Source of the DNA: [Clostridium] colinum
GTDB taxonomy: Bacteria > Bacillota > Clostridia > Lachnospirales > CAG-274
DNA: 64,000 nucleotides
Direction of reading: 5' to 3'
Assembly: GCF_940677205.1 (NCBI RefSeq)
Contig: NZ_OW712331.1
Coordinates: 806,001-870,000 of the forward strand
Below the pieces are notes generated by a model, which saw only the letters and a program-made list of their open reading frames with translations, did no database searches and was not told the origin of the DNA. Shown here one piece after another: positions 34,327 to 43,559 of this stretch (the first letter of the stretch is position 1; the number at the start of each line of letters is the position of its first letter). A program made the translations under genes and the position numbers.

Positions 34327-34869
34327 ATGGCTAAACAAAAAATTGAAAAAAATATAAATAATAAAAAATTAGAATATAAACAAGAAAGAAAAAGTTATAT
34401 AATAACTATATCAATATTAGTATTTATAGCCTTTATATCTATTTTTGGTATTACATATCAAGTATTTTTAAACAGTACAAAAACAGGATATGTTACTTTA
34501 AAGCCAGTAGATGTTACCCTTTCTTCTGGCAAAGAAAATCACCAGCTTTCTGTAAAAATTACATTAAGTGGTAAAAGTAAAAATCTAAATAAGCTAAATA
34601 TGGAACAAGTACAATTATTAACTAAAGAAACAATAAAACAGTTAGATTATCAATCAATTATAAAAAAAGGTGGAGACGACTATATAAAAAATGCTATACT
34701 ACAAACTTTAAGACAAAATTTTGGTGATAATATAGAACAAGTAAATTTAGATAGCCTTTTGACAGATGTTACTATTAAAACACCTAATGAAGAAGATTAT
34801 AACAATAATTCTGATGTACATAGTATTGATGAATATTTAAAAGGATTTAGTTGGAGCAATAAAAAATAA
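34327..34869 (+). CDS. FliL-like single-pass membrane protein, function unknown
   Basis: A 180-residue protein with a basic cytoplasmic start, one membrane segment (residues 24-46), and an extracellular domain. The end of that domain, 'IKNAILQTLRQNFGDNIEQVNLDSLL', has the form of FliL/stomatin-like C-terminal regions. It is not near flagellar genes; it follows the M23 gene by 22 bases with a clear AGGAAGGGGAA site and so is probably part of the division cluster. I do not recognise it as a named family. Confidence 0.55.
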   Translation: MAKQKIEKNINNKKLEYKQERKSYIITISILVFIAFISIFGITYQVFLNSTKTGYVTLKPVDVTLSSGKENHQLSVKITLSGKSKNLNKLNMEQVQLLTKETIKQLDYQSIIKKGGDDYIKNAILQTLRQNFGDNIEQVNLDSLLTDVTIKTPNEEDYNNNSDVHSIDEYLKGFSWSNKK

Positions 34870-34883
34870 ATTTGGGGGATAAA

Positions 34884-35864
34884 ATGACTGAAAAAATATT
34901 AGATATACTAAAAAATAGTAGTGATTTTATATCTGGAGAAAAGATTGCACGAAGTTTAAATATTAGTAGAGCAGGCGTTTGGAAAAATATATCTAAATTA
35001 AAAAATATGGGATATAACATTATATCTGTTACTAATAAAGGTTATTTACTTGTAAAAGATAGCTCTTTATTTAACAAAATGGAGATAGAAAAAGAAATAA
35101 ATACATATGTGTTAGGTAAAAATATATATTTTTTTGATGAAATAACTTCTACTAATGAATATGCAAAAAAATTAGCAGATGATAAAGTAGAAGAGGGAGC
35201 TTTAGTTGTAGCTAATTGCCAAACCAATGGAAAAGGTAGATTAGATAGAAATTGGGTAAGCAACAAAGGTGAAGGAATATTTTTATCATTAATATTAAGA
35301 CCTAATATAGAGTTATTTAGTATTGTACAAATAACGCTATTAGCAGGTATATGTATTTGTAATGCTATAAAAAAAGTTACAAACCTTGATGCAAAAATAA
35401 AGTGGCCTAATGATATTATCATAAATAATAAAAAAGTTTGTGGTATATTAACAGAAGTTACAGCACAAGTAGATAATGTTTCTTATATTATACTTGGAAT
35501 AGGCATAAACGTTAATAATAAAAAATTTAGTGATGAGCTTGAAAATAAAGCTACTTCAATATTTTTAGAAACTGGAAAAAATGTTGAAAGACAAAAGTTA
35601 ATAGCTATGCTTTTAAAAGAATTTGAAAATAAATATTTTATATATAAAAAAGAAAAAGATTTTTCTATATTTTTAGAAGAATATAAAAGCCTTTGTATAA
35701 ACTTAGATAAGCAAGCTAAGGTTATTTATAATGGGCAAGAAATATTAGGTAAAGTATTAGATATATCTAATTTAGGAGAAATTATATTTGAAACAGATAA
35801 TAATATTTTAAAAATAGTTTCTGGTGAGGTTTCATTAAGAAATATTGATGGAGAGTATATTTAA
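34884..35864 (+). CDS. birA: Biotin-protein ligase / biotin operon repressor BirA
   Basis: A bifunctional 326-residue protein: residues 1-60 form a winged helix ('GEKIARSLNISRAGVWKNIS'), and the rest is the ligase. Catalytic motifs are NGKGRLDRNW near residue 115 (biotinyl-AMP loop), KWPNDI near 175 and GIGINVN near 210. It attaches biotin to carboxylases and represses biotin genes when biotin is plentiful. ATG at 34884 follows GGGGGAT; TTG at 34872 would start too early. Confidence 0.93.
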   Translation: MTEKILDILKNSSDFISGEKIARSLNISRAGVWKNISKLKNMGYNIISVTNKGYLLVKDSSLFNKMEIEKEINTYVLGKNIYFFDEITSTNEYAKKLADDKVEEGALVVANCQTNGKGRLDRNWVSNKGEGIFLSLILRPNIELFSIVQITLLAGICICNAIKKVTNLDAKIKWPNDIIINNKKVCGILTEVTAQVDNVSYIILGIGINVNNKKFSDELENKATSIFLETGKNVERQKLIAMLLKEFENKYFIYKKEKDFSIFLEEYKSLCINLDKQAKVIYNGQEILGKVLDISNLGEIIFETDNNILKIVSGEVSLRNIDGEYI

Positions 35865-35875
35865 GGAGGGATTAT

Positions 35876-36199
35876 TTGGATAAAAATATAATATTTGCAA
35901 CTTCTAGCTATAATCAAAAATTTTATTTTGATAAAATAGCAGAAACATTACCATCAGATATAAAAAACAATATAAAGGAAATAGGGATTTATTTTGTAAA
36001 TAAGGTAGGAGGTATATTTACTTTAGGATTTTATAATGATGGAGATTTTTTTATGGAATATAGCTTTTCAGAAGATGATTTTTTATGTGATGAGATAGGT
36101 GCTAAACTAGAAATTGAAAAAATAAAAAGAGAAAATAAAAATCTTATATCTTCTTTAACTTTATGGTATAAAATATTTAATAGTACAAATTTAAAATAG
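35876..36199 (+). CDS. Conserved small protein, DUF6145-like
   Basis: A 107-residue protein without membrane segments or known motif, starting with TTG after AAGGAGG. The core is 'SYNQKFYFDKIAETLPSDIK' and 'NKVGGIFTLGFYNDGDFFME', followed by a helix. Similar short proteins of unknown function are found next to birA and dusB in Clostridia. It is between them here with 11 and 15-base gaps, so the three share an operon. Confidence 0.65.
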   Translation: MDKNIIFATSSYNQKFYFDKIAETLPSDIKNNIKEIGIYFVNKVGGIFTLGFYNDGDFFMEYSFSEDDFLCDEIGAKLEIEKIKRENKNLISSLTLWYKIFNSTNLK

Positions 36200-36214
36200 A
36201 AATGGAGTTAATAG

Positions 36215-37174
36215 ATGAAAATAGGAAATTTTAAACCAGATAATAAAGTATTTTTAGCACCTATGGCAGGTGTTACAGATGTTGTGTTTAGAACATTATG
36301 CAAAGAGCAAGGTTGTGGACTTACATATTCTGAAATGGTTAGTGCTAAAGGAATTATGTATAATAACGAGAATACTAAAAAATTATTAGAAATAGATAAG
36401 CGAGAAGGAAAAGTTGCAGTACAACTTTTTGGCTCAGATGCTAATGTTTTAGCAGATATGGCTAGAACATTAGATGATAATGATGATATAGGATTTTTTG
36501 ATATTAATATGGGGTGTCCAGCACCTAAAATAGTAAAAAATGGAGATGGTTCAGCCCTTATGAAAAATCCTAAAGCTATAGGAGAAATAGTAAAAGCAGT
36601 TTCTTCTAGTACTAATAAACCATTAACAATAAAGATAAGAAAAGGATTTGATGATAGCTGTATAAATGCAGTAGAAATAGCAAAAATAGCAGAGGAAAAT
36701 GGTGCTTCAGGTATTGCTATACATGGTAGAACAAGAGAACAATTTTATTCTGGAAAAGCAGACTGGGACATAATAAAAAAGGTTAAAGAAAGTGTTAATA
36801 TATCTGTTATAGGAAATGGTGATATAACTAGCCCAGAAAAAGCTAAAGAAATGTTAGAATATACAGGTTGTGATGCTATAATGATAGGACGAGCAGCACA
36901 AGGAAATCCTTGGATATTTAAAAGAGTTGTACATTACTTAAATACAGGTGAAATTTTAGAAAAACCTTCAATAAATGAAAAAATAGATATAGCTATTAAA
37001 CATTTAAATATGCTTATACAATGCAAAGGAGAGTATATAGGTATAAGAGAAATGAGAAAACATTTAGGCTGGTATATAAAAGGTATGCCAAAAAGCTCAG
37101 AAATGCGAGTTATAATAAATAGTATAGAAGAACCTAAAAAAATGGAAGATTTATTAATAAGCATGAAACAATAA
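36215..37174 (+). CDS. dusB: tRNA-dihydrouridine synthase (DusB)
   Basis: This flavin enzyme reduces uridine to dihydrouridine in tRNA D-loops. Motifs: PMAGVTDVVFR near residue 17, NMGCPAPKI with the catalytic Cys near 105, KIRKGFDD, IHGRTREQ near 170 and the FMN-phosphate GNGDI and MIGRAAQGNPW blocks. At 319 residues it has standard length. It ends with a strong terminator at 37213-37252. Confidence 0.93.
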   Translation: MKIGNFKPDNKVFLAPMAGVTDVVFRTLCKEQGCGLTYSEMVSAKGIMYNNENTKKLLEIDKREGKVAVQLFGSDANVLADMARTLDDNDDIGFFDINMGCPAPKIVKNGDGSALMKNPKAIGEIVKAVSSSTNKPLTIKIRKGFDDSCINAVEIAKIAEENGASGIAIHGRTREQFYSGKADWDIIKKVKESVNISVIGNGDITSPEKAKEMLEYTGCDAIMIGRAAQGNPWIFKRVVHYLNTGEILEKPSINEKIDIAIKHLNMLIQCKGEYIGIREMRKHLGWYIKGMPKSSEMRVIINSIEEPKKMEDLLISMKQ

Positions 37175-37212
37175 ATATATAAATTTAACAATAATTTTAG
37201 AAATGTATACAG

Positions 37213-37252
37213 GTTGGTTTTATGAGAAAATATCCTATAAAACCAACTTTTT
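37213..37252 (+). terminator. Terminator after dusB
   Basis: GTTGGTTTTAT (37213-37223) pairs with ATAAAACCAAC (37237-37247), followed by five T. Confidence 0.85.
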
Positions 37253-37268
37253 ATATATTTACATACTA

Positions 37269-37297
37269 TTGACAATATAAATTATTTTAAATATAAT
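37269..37297 (+). promoter_or_regulatory. Perfect consensus promoter of ABC exporter operon
   Basis: TTGACA (37269-37274), 17-base spacer, TATAAT (37292-37297). The start codon is 160 bases downstream, so the mRNA has a long leader (about 37305-37459). I see no named riboswitch in that leader. Confidence 0.85.
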
Positions 37298-37459
37298 ATT
37301 ATCTAGAATATATAAGTTGGTAATAAAAATTTTATATTTAAAAACTTATTTTAATCTAGTCATTAAGGTTTATAAAAGTAATATAATAGCAATAAAAGAA
37401 ATATTATTTTTATAGGCTTTAAATTGATATTAATGAAACATTAACAAAGGGGGACATTT

Positions 37460-39193
37460 ATGATAAAGACATTGTTAAAATCAGTTAGAGAATATAAAAA
37501 ACATTCTATATTAGCTCCTATATTTATGATAGGTGAAGTTTCTATGGAAGTTTTAATACCATTTTTTATGGCAAAACTTATAAACGATGGTATGCAAGTA
37601 GAAAATATGCAATATATATTAAAAATGGGATTATTACTTACCATATTATGTATTATTTCTTTAATTTGTGGTATGCTATCTGGTAAATATGCATCATCGG
37701 CATCATCTGGATTTGCTAAAAATATAAGAAAAGATATGTATTATAATATACAAAATTTTTCATTTTCTAATATAGATAAATTTTCAACCTCAAGTATAAT
37801 AACAAGACTTACTACAGATGTAACTAATGTACAAAACTCATATCAAATGATTATTAGAGTAGCTGTAAGAAGCCCTGTTATGTTATTTTTTTCATTTTTT
37901 ATGGCATTCTATATAAATGCTAAATTATCTATGATATTTTTAATAGCAATAGTTATCCTTAGTATAAGCTTAACTGTTATATTAAAAAATGCATATCCAA
38001 TTTTCCAAAATATATTTAAAATATATGATAAATTAAATAATGTTGTACAAGAAAATTTACAAGGTATAAGAGTTGTAAAATCTTATGTTAGAGAAGACTT
38101 TGAAGAAGATAAATTTAAAAAAGTTGCAACAGAAGTATTTAATAAATATGTAAAAGCTGAAAAAATTGTTGCTCTTACTAATCCTATAATGAATTTATCT
38201 GTAAATATTTCTTTAATGTTTTTAGCGTGGTTTAGTGCTAAATATATAATTAGAGGAGATATGCAAACAGGTGATTTAACTACGCTTATAACATATTCTA
38301 CCCAAATTTTAATGAGCTTAATGATGTTATCTATGATACTTGCTATGTTAATTGTATCTAGAGCTTCAGCAGAAAGAATAGTAGAAATATTAGAAGAAAA
38401 AACGGATATTAATAATAATAACGTAGCAAAAAAAGATATAAAATCTGGAAATATAAGTTTTAAAAATGTATATTTTAGCTATACAAATGATAAAGAAAAA
38501 TGTTGTCTTAACAATATTAACTTAGATATAAAAGAAGGAGAAACAGTTGGTATAATTGGTGCAACAGGCAGTTCAAAAAGTACATTAGTGCAACTTATAC
38601 CTCGATTATATGATGTATTAAGTGGTACAGTATATGTAGATGAAGAAGATGTAAGAAATTATGATTTAGAAACACTTAGAAAAAATGTTGCTATGGTTTT
38701 ACAAAAAAATACACTTTTTTCTGGTACTATAAAAGAAAATTTGCGTTGGGGTAATAAAAATGCTACAGATGAAGAAATTGAAAATGCTTGTAAATTAGCT
38801 TGTGCACACGATTTTATACAAGATTTTGAATATAAATATGACACATATATAGAACAAGGTGGTACAAATGTATCTGGTGGTCAAAAGCAAAGACTTTGCA
38901 TTGCACGAGCACTACTTAAAAATCCTAAAATATTAATTTTAGATGATTCTACAAGTGCTGTTGATACAAAAACAGATGCATCTATAAGAGAAGGGTTAAA
39001 AAATAAAATACCTAATATAACTAAAATTATTATTGCTCAAAGAATATCTTCCATACAACACGCTGATAAAATTATTGTTATGAATGAAGGAAAAATAGAT
39101 GCAATAGGAAATCATAAAGAGCTTTTAAAAAGTAATGAAATTTATAGTGAAATTTATAAATTACAACAGAAAGGAGGAGAAGAAAATGAATAA
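37460..39193 (+). CDS. Heterodimeric ABC exporter, subunit with degenerate ATPase site
   Basis: A 577-residue half-transporter: six membrane segments (residues 15-300) and an ATPase domain. The site is unusual: Walker A reads GATGSSKSTL with Ser for the usual Gly before Lys; Walker B is LILDDST with Asp in place of the catalytic Glu; and the H-loop His is Gln (AQRISS). The ABC signature VSGGQKQRL is intact. This is the pattern of the inactive partner in heterodimeric exporters such as BmrC/BmrD, where it supplies its signature to the good site of the partner. Substrate unknown, possibly drugs or a peptide. Confidence 0.9.
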   Translation: MIKTLLKSVREYKKHSILAPIFMIGEVSMEVLIPFFMAKLINDGMQVENMQYILKMGLLLTILCIISLICGMLSGKYASSASSGFAKNIRKDMYYNIQNFSFSNIDKFSTSSIITRLTTDVTNVQNSYQMIIRVAVRSPVMLFFSFFMAFYINAKLSMIFLIAIVILSISLTVILKNAYPIFQNIFKIYDKLNNVVQENLQGIRVVKSYVREDFEEDKFKKVATEVFNKYVKAEKIVALTNPIMNLSVNISLMFLAWFSAKYIIRGDMQTGDLTTLITYSTQILMSLMMLSMILAMLIVSRASAERIVEILEEKTDINNNNVAKKDIKSGNISFKNVYFSYTNDKEKCCLNNINLDIKEGETVGIIGATGSSKSTLVQLIPRLYDVLSGTVYVDEEDVRNYDLETLRKNVAMVLQKNTLFSGTIKENLRWGNKNATDEEIENACKLACAHDFIQDFEYKYDTYIEQGGTNVSGGQKQRLCIARALLKNPKILILDDSTSAVDTKTDASIREGLKNKIPNITKIIIAQRISSIQHADKIIVMNEGKIDAIGNHKELLKSNEIYSEIYKLQQKGGEENE

Positions 39194-41084
39194 AAATAAG
39201 ATGCCAGAGTATAAAAATATACCTAATAAAAAAAATATAGATAAAAAAACTGTAAAAAGACTATTAAGCTATATGTTAGAGTATAAATTAAAGATTATAA
39301 TAGTTGTAGTTTGTATTATATTGTCATCACTTATATCTGCAGTTAGTGCTACTGCTATAAGAATATTAATAGATGACTATATTACACCTTTAATAGGTAA
39401 TCCAAATCCTTCTTTTGATGGAATTATTAGACTTATTACCATATTAGGAATAATATTTGTATTAGGTGTAATAGCAACTTTTACCTATAGTAGAGCTATG
39501 GTTGATATTGCTCAAGGCATTTTAAATAAAATACGTAAAGATATGTTTTGTCATATGCAAAAATTACCTATACGTTATTTCGATACAAACGCTAAAGGTG
39601 ATATAATGAGCCATTATACAAATGATGTAGACACTTTAAGGCAAGCTTTATCACAAAGTGTACCACAAACATTTGGAGCAATTATAAGTATTGTTAGTAT
39701 ATTTGTAACTATGATATATACAAATATATATTTAACTATCTTTGTTATTTTATATTTAGTTTTTCAATTATATTGTGCTAAAATAGTAGCAAGTAAAAGT
39801 TCAAAATATTTTGTAGAGCAACAAAGAGCTTTAGGAGAACTTAATGGTTATATAGAAGAAATGATAAATGGGCAAAAAGTTGTAAAAGTTTTTTGTTATG
39901 AAGAAGAGGCAAAATATGAATTTGATAATAAAAATAAAGAGCTTAGAGAAAATGCTTATAAAGCAAATACATTTGCAAATATAATAATGCCAATGATGAA
40001 TAATTTAGGTATATTACAATATATATTAATTGCTATTATTGGCGCATTATTGGCTATTAATAATATTGGAAGTATGACGATAGGTACTATTATTGCATTT
40101 TTAATGCTTAGTAGGAACTTTAATTCTCCAATAAGCCAAGTTTCTCAACAAATGAATTTTATAGTTATGAGCTTAGCTGGAGCTAAAAGGATATTTGAGC
40201 TTTTAGATGAAAAAGTGGAAGAAGATGAAGGATACGTAACATTAGTTAATGCTAAATATGAAGATGGAAAAATTATAGAAGTAAAAGAGAAAACAGGTAT
40301 TTGGGCATGGAAACATCTACATAATGATGGTAAATTAACTTACACTAAGCTTACAGGTGAAGTTGAACTTAACAATGTAGATTTTGGGTATACAGAAGAT
40401 AAATTGGTACTTAATAATATTACTTTAAATGCTAAGCAAGGACAAAAAATAGCCTTTGTTGGTTCCACAGGAGCTGGGAAAACTACTATTACAAACCTTT
40501 TAAATAGATTTTATGATATAGCAGATGGTAAAATTAGGTATGATGGTATTAATATAAATAAAATTAAAAAACAAGATTTAAGACGTTCTTTAGGCGTTGT
40601 ATTGCAAGATACAAATCTTTTTACAGGTACAATTATTGATAATATAAGATATGGAAATCTTAATGCAACAGATGAAGAATGTATTGAAGCGGCAAAAAAA
40701 GCAAATGCTCATCATTTTATAGAGCTTCTAAAAGATGGATATAATACTATAATATCTGGTAGTGGAGAAGGATTGTCTCAAGGTGAAAAACAACTTTTAT
40801 CTATTGCTAGAGCAATAGTTGCAGACCCACCAGTTATGATTTTAGATGAAGCTACATCTAGTATAGATACACATACAGAGGCTATAGTTCAAAAAGGTAT
40901 GGATATGCTTATGCAAGGAAGAACAGTTTTTGTTATTGCCCATAGATTATCTACTATACAAAATTCAGATAAAATAATTGTTTTAGATAAGGGTAAAATA
41001 ATAGAGGCTGGAAATCATGATGAACTTATTAAACAAAAAGGTAAATATTATCAGCTATATACTGGTGCAATAGAAATGGATTAA
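39186..41084 (+). CDS. Heterodimeric ABC exporter, catalytic subunit
   Basis: A 632-residue half-transporter that overlaps its partner by 8 bases. ATG at 39186 is used because AAAGGAGGAG lies 6 to 8 bases before it. Six membrane segments precede an ATPase with intact Walker A GSTGAGKTT, catalytic Glu in Walker B MILDEATSS and H-loop VIAHRL. Its signature is changed to LSQGEKQ. A 50-residue insert between segments and NBD ('GIWAWKHLHNDGKLTYTK' region) is unusual but common in this subfamily. It completes the asymmetric pair. Confidence 0.9.
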   Translation: MNKNKMPEYKNIPNKKNIDKKTVKRLLSYMLEYKLKIIIVVVCIILSSLISAVSATAIRILIDDYITPLIGNPNPSFDGIIRLITILGIIFVLGVIATFTYSRAMVDIAQGILNKIRKDMFCHMQKLPIRYFDTNAKGDIMSHYTNDVDTLRQALSQSVPQTFGAIISIVSIFVTMIYTNIYLTIFVILYLVFQLYCAKIVASKSSKYFVEQQRALGELNGYIEEMINGQKVVKVFCYEEEAKYEFDNKNKELRENAYKANTFANIIMPMMNNLGILQYILIAIIGALLAINNIGSMTIGTIIAFLMLSRNFNSPISQVSQQMNFIVMSLAGAKRIFELLDEKVEEDEGYVTLVNAKYEDGKIIEVKEKTGIWAWKHLHNDGKLTYTKLTGEVELNNVDFGYTEDKLVLNNITLNAKQGQKIAFVGSTGAGKTTITNLLNRFYDIADGKIRYDGININKIKKQDLRRSLGVVLQDTNLFTGTIIDNIRYGNLNATDEECIEAAKKANAHHFIELLKDGYNTIISGSGEGLSQGEKQLLSIARAIVADPPVMILDEATSSIDTHTEAIVQKGMDMLMQGRTVFVIAHRLSTIQNSDKIIVLDKGKIIEAGNHDELIKQKGKYYQLYTGAIEMD

Positions 41085-41089
41085 TACAA

Positions 41090-41127
41090 AACCCCTATAT
41101 ATTAAGGTATATAGGGGTTATTTTTTT
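41090..41127 (+). terminator. Terminator of ABC exporter operon
   Basis: AACCCCTATATA (41090-41101) pairs with TATATAGGGGTT (41108-41119) around a 6-base loop, followed by A and seven T. Confidence 0.92.
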
Positions 41128-41637
41128 GTTTTGTGGGTACCAATTTGGTACTAAAAATATTTATTTGACTTTTTATATATTAATTTTTATAATGTTTTTA
41201 AGGTAATTGCATAAGGGTTGTGTTTAATTTTAAACATAGAGTTAGACACTTTATTTTTATTTTACTAAAATAGACTAAAAGGTGCGTTAATATGAATATA
41301 AAAGATACTTTTAGAATTATTATTTTTAGGTGGGATATTTCTTTTAACACTTCTTACATATATAAAAAAGCAAGAAAAACTAACCATCCTGTTGCGAGAA
41401 AGGTGGTATAATAAAAAGAATACTTTAGGGCTAGCTATCTTGTGTAGTTGCTTTACCCTTATATAGATATTAATTTGTAAAGATATTAAAATAAATTTTT
41501 AGTTTTTATGTTATCTATGTTTAATTGTTAGGATATGAATGAGAAGTATTATTTTATAATATTAAATATATAAATTTGCACTAAATATGTTTTCGTTGCA
41601 TATAATATACATATGTATATATTTGGAGGAAAATTTT
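41128..41637 (+). other. 510-bp intergenic region with possible decayed membrane-protein gene
   Basis: No clear gene. A 39-residue frame with ATG at 41292 ends at 41411. In the next frame, 41302-41466, an ATG-less frame reads as a small two-segment membrane protein (LLELLFLGGIFLLTLLTYIK and LGLAILCSCFTLI). Joining the start of the first to the second by one frameshift near 41308 would give a sensible small membrane protein, so this may be a broken gene. A TATAAT at 41602-41607 may serve the next gene. Confidence 0.3.
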
Positions 41638-42123
41638 ATGCAGTATAGTATAAAAGATTTTTTTAATAATAGTGTAAATATTATGGAGGAGCCTAAATAT
41701 AATACAAATGAAAATAACACAGAATTTAAAGAAGAAAATTCTTCAGATGTAGGCTATATTAGAGAGCGTGAAGTAACACTTATGAGAAAATTATATTCTG
41801 AAATAAATAGTTTTTTATATCCTTTTGTTGTAGAAGTTTTAGATGAATTTGAGTTTATAGGAAGCCCTATTTATAATATTAGTGGAATAGATAGAGAAAC
41901 TATATCACAAATGGTAGATAGAGTTATAAATTTAGCAGAAGAAACATTAGACCAAGTAGGAGAAGCAAAAAATGAACGAACAGGCAATTATCTTAGAGAA
42001 TGGGATAGATGGGGACTTTTAAGATCTACTGTAGAAAGTTTATTATTAAATGATATTTTTGCTATAAGACGCCCTAATTATTATAATAAATATGCATCTA
42101 ATATAAGTTCATTAAAACATTAA
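41638..42123 (+). CDS. Unknown protein, probably conserved in Clostridia
   Basis: A 161-residue protein I do not recognise. The first 40 residues are Asn- and Glu-rich and probably disordered; residues 50-140 form a helical domain with conserved-looking 'YSEINSFLYPFVVEVLDEFEF', 'GIDRETISQMVDRVINLAEE' and 'YLREWDRWGLLRSTVESLLL' stretches. There is no signal peptide or cysteine motif. ATG at 41638 is preceded by TTTGGAGGAAAA. It stands alone, with a terminator after it at 42136-42188. Confidence 0.7.
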   Translation: MQYSIKDFFNNSVNIMEEPKYNTNENNTEFKEENSSDVGYIREREVTLMRKLYSEINSFLYPFVVEVLDEFEFIGSPIYNISGIDRETISQMVDRVINLAEETLDQVGEAKNERTGNYLREWDRWGLLRSTVESLLLNDIFAIRRPNYYNKYASNISSLKH

Positions 42124-42135
42124 TAAAAGTAGTAT

Positions 42136-42188
42136 ATTAAAAGTATATTAAAAGTGGATTTATTATTAAGATTTAATATACTTTTAAT
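42136..42188. terminator. Bidirectional terminator between convergent genes
   Basis: A perfect 17-bp inverted repeat (42136-42152 and 42172-42188) lies between convergent genes ending at 42123 and 42195. An 11-bp direct repeat (AGTATATTAAA) precedes and overlaps the left arm. A- and T-rich flanks on both sides fit use in both directions. Confidence 0.7.
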
Positions 42189-42194
42189 ATATAT

Positions 42195-42956
42195 TTATAA
42201 ATTTTCCCATTTTTTTAAATTTTGTATCATATAATTTTTTATATCCATTTTATAAATTTCATTTATTTTATTAGAATTTAAAAATTCTTTAGATTTACCA
42301 AAATATTTAATTTCGCCATTATCTAATGCTAATATATTATCAGTTAAATTTAATGCTAAATTTATATCGTGTAAAACACCAATAATTGTTTTATTTTCTT
42401 CTTTTCCCCATTTTTTTAAAAAATTAATGAGTTCTATTTGATAAGGTAAATCTAAATGGTTAGTAGGTTCATCTAAAAGTATAATTTGTGGATTTTGAGT
42501 AATTATTTTAGCTAGAAAAACACGTTGTAATTGTCCACCAGATAAAGTATCTATTTTTTGGTCTTTAATATTATATAAGTTAACAATTTTTAAAGCATTT
42601 TCTACTATTTCTATATCTTTTAAACTTTCTTTTATAGAAAACGCATCACTATAAATATATCTACCCATCATAACAGTATCAAAAACAGTATAATTAAAAT
42701 ATATATTATTTATTTGGCCAAGCATACACAATTGCTTAGCTAATTCTTTTCTTTTATAATGTTTTACATTTTTATTTTTTATATAGACATTTCCCGTAAA
42801 TTCGATTGTATTGCAAATAGTTTTTAAAAGGGTTGTTTTACCACAACCATTAAGACCTATTATGATAAAATTTTCATTTTTTTTAATTTCAAAGTTAATA
42901 TTTTTAAGCACTTGTTTTTTACCATAATAAGCAGAAACATTTTCTAATTTAATCAT
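42195..42956 (-). CDS. ABC transporter ATPase, FecE/BtuD type (lone subunit)
   Basis: A 253-residue ATPase of the kind that drives uptake of iron chelates or vitamin B12. Motifs: Walker A GLNGCGKTT, signature LSGGQLQRVFLAKI, Walker B IILLDEPTNHLD and H-loop LHDINLALN; the 'DEPTNHLDL' and 'HDINLA' stretches place it in the FecE/FhuC/BtuD group. No permease or binding protein gene is next to it. On the same strand about 600 bases upstream lies a cobalamin riboswitch, which hints at B12 transport, but terminators and a repeat lie between. AAAGGATATTA precedes the start. Confidence 0.85.
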   Translation of the reverse strand: MIKLENVSAYYGKKQVLKNINFEIKKNENFIIIGLNGCGKTTLLKTICNTIEFTGNVYIKNKNVKHYKRKELAKQLCMLGQINNIYFNYTVFDTVMMGRYIYSDAFSIKESLKDIEIVENALKIVNLYNIKDQKIDTLSGGQLQRVFLAKIITQNPQIILLDEPTNHLDLPYQIELINFLKKWGKEENKTIIGVLHDINLALNLTDNILALDNGEIKYFGKSKEFLNSNKINEIYKMDIKNYMIQNLKKWENL

Positions 42957-43025
42957 ATTAATATCCTTTTAAACAAATTAAATACTAAGCTTTTAACTTA
43001 ATATTTTGGACATATTTATATTTTT

Positions 43026-43190
43026 AAGGCACCCTATGAAAAAAGCAAGGTTTTTACTTATAAGGTCTAAAGCGCCTTAAAGCTTAGCTTTACGTATCCG
43101 AGGCAAAGTCCCGTATCCGATTTAAGATGATAATTCTTCGTTCTCATACTCTCCGCTTTTGCGTAAATTTTATTTTACCTATAGTCTGAT
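43026..43190. repeat. Dispersed non-coding repeat, copy A
   Basis: This segment shares long blocks with 52695-52845: AAAAAAGCAAGGTTTTTAC, CTTAGCTTTACGTATC, GAGGCAAA, TAAGATGA, ATCATACTCT-like, and TAAATTTTATTTT, in the same order and orientation. Copy A has two extra stretches (near 43063-43080 and 43108-43120). It lies between the cobalamin riboswitch and the ATPase gene. Neither strand encodes a convincing protein. Confidence 0.8.
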
Positions 43191-43394
43191 TTTTAATTTT
43201 ATTATTTTATTTGGGGTATAAAATAGGCTATATTAAGGATTTTAAGTAATCTAATAACTAATTATAGTTTGGGGGAGGAAAAAATTATAATAGTTTATTA
43301 TACTACTATTAGTATACATAAAAAGCTTAATTTTATATATCTAAATTTTAAAAGGTAGTATTTAATTAAAATAAGTTATACTTTATAAAAATAA

Positions 43395-43424
43395 AAAACT
43401 TTAGGAGAGATTACCTAAAGTTTT
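43395..43424 (-). terminator. Distal terminator of the riboswitch transcript
   Basis: AAAACTTTAGG and CCTAAAGTTTT form a perfect 11-bp stem with an 8-base loop; on the minus strand it is followed by TTATTTTTAT. It lies about 135 bases past the riboswitch aptamer and would end a transcript of about 340 bases. Confidence 0.8.
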
Positions 43425-43482
43425 AACAATTAAATCTATAATATAAAAAATCTTTATAAATAGTTAAGTAAAAATAAAAATT

Positions 43483-43532
43483 AAGTTTAAATAATATACA
43501 AAAATTTTATATTATAGAAGAATTATAAACTT
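43483..43532 (-). terminator. Aptamer-proximal hairpin, candidate riboswitch-controlled terminator
   Basis: On the minus strand AAGTTTA (43526-43532) pairs with TAAACTT (43483-43489), and inside it ATAATATA pairs with TATATTAT (43508-43515 and 43491-43498). A U-rich stretch AATTTTTATTTTT follows. It begins about 30 bases after the aptamer and could be the switch that stops transcription when cobalamin is bound. The stem is A+T-rich and interrupted, so support is moderate. Confidence 0.5.
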
Positions 43533-43559
43533 TAATAACCTGTAAATTTTATAATTATA

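Noticed and set aside
43090-43160. Short peptide frames on the minus strand of repeat copies A and B
   Set aside because: Both copies have a short minus-strand frame with a shared Tyr-Val-Lys-Leu-Ser segment, but they diverge, differ in length and lack ribosome binding sites; the conservation is better explained by DNA-level repetition.
43270-43375. GGGGGAGG followed by a 23-codon frame starting with ATT
   Set aside because: A good ribosome binding site but no standard start, no promoter and a low-complexity product; insufficient for a gene call.
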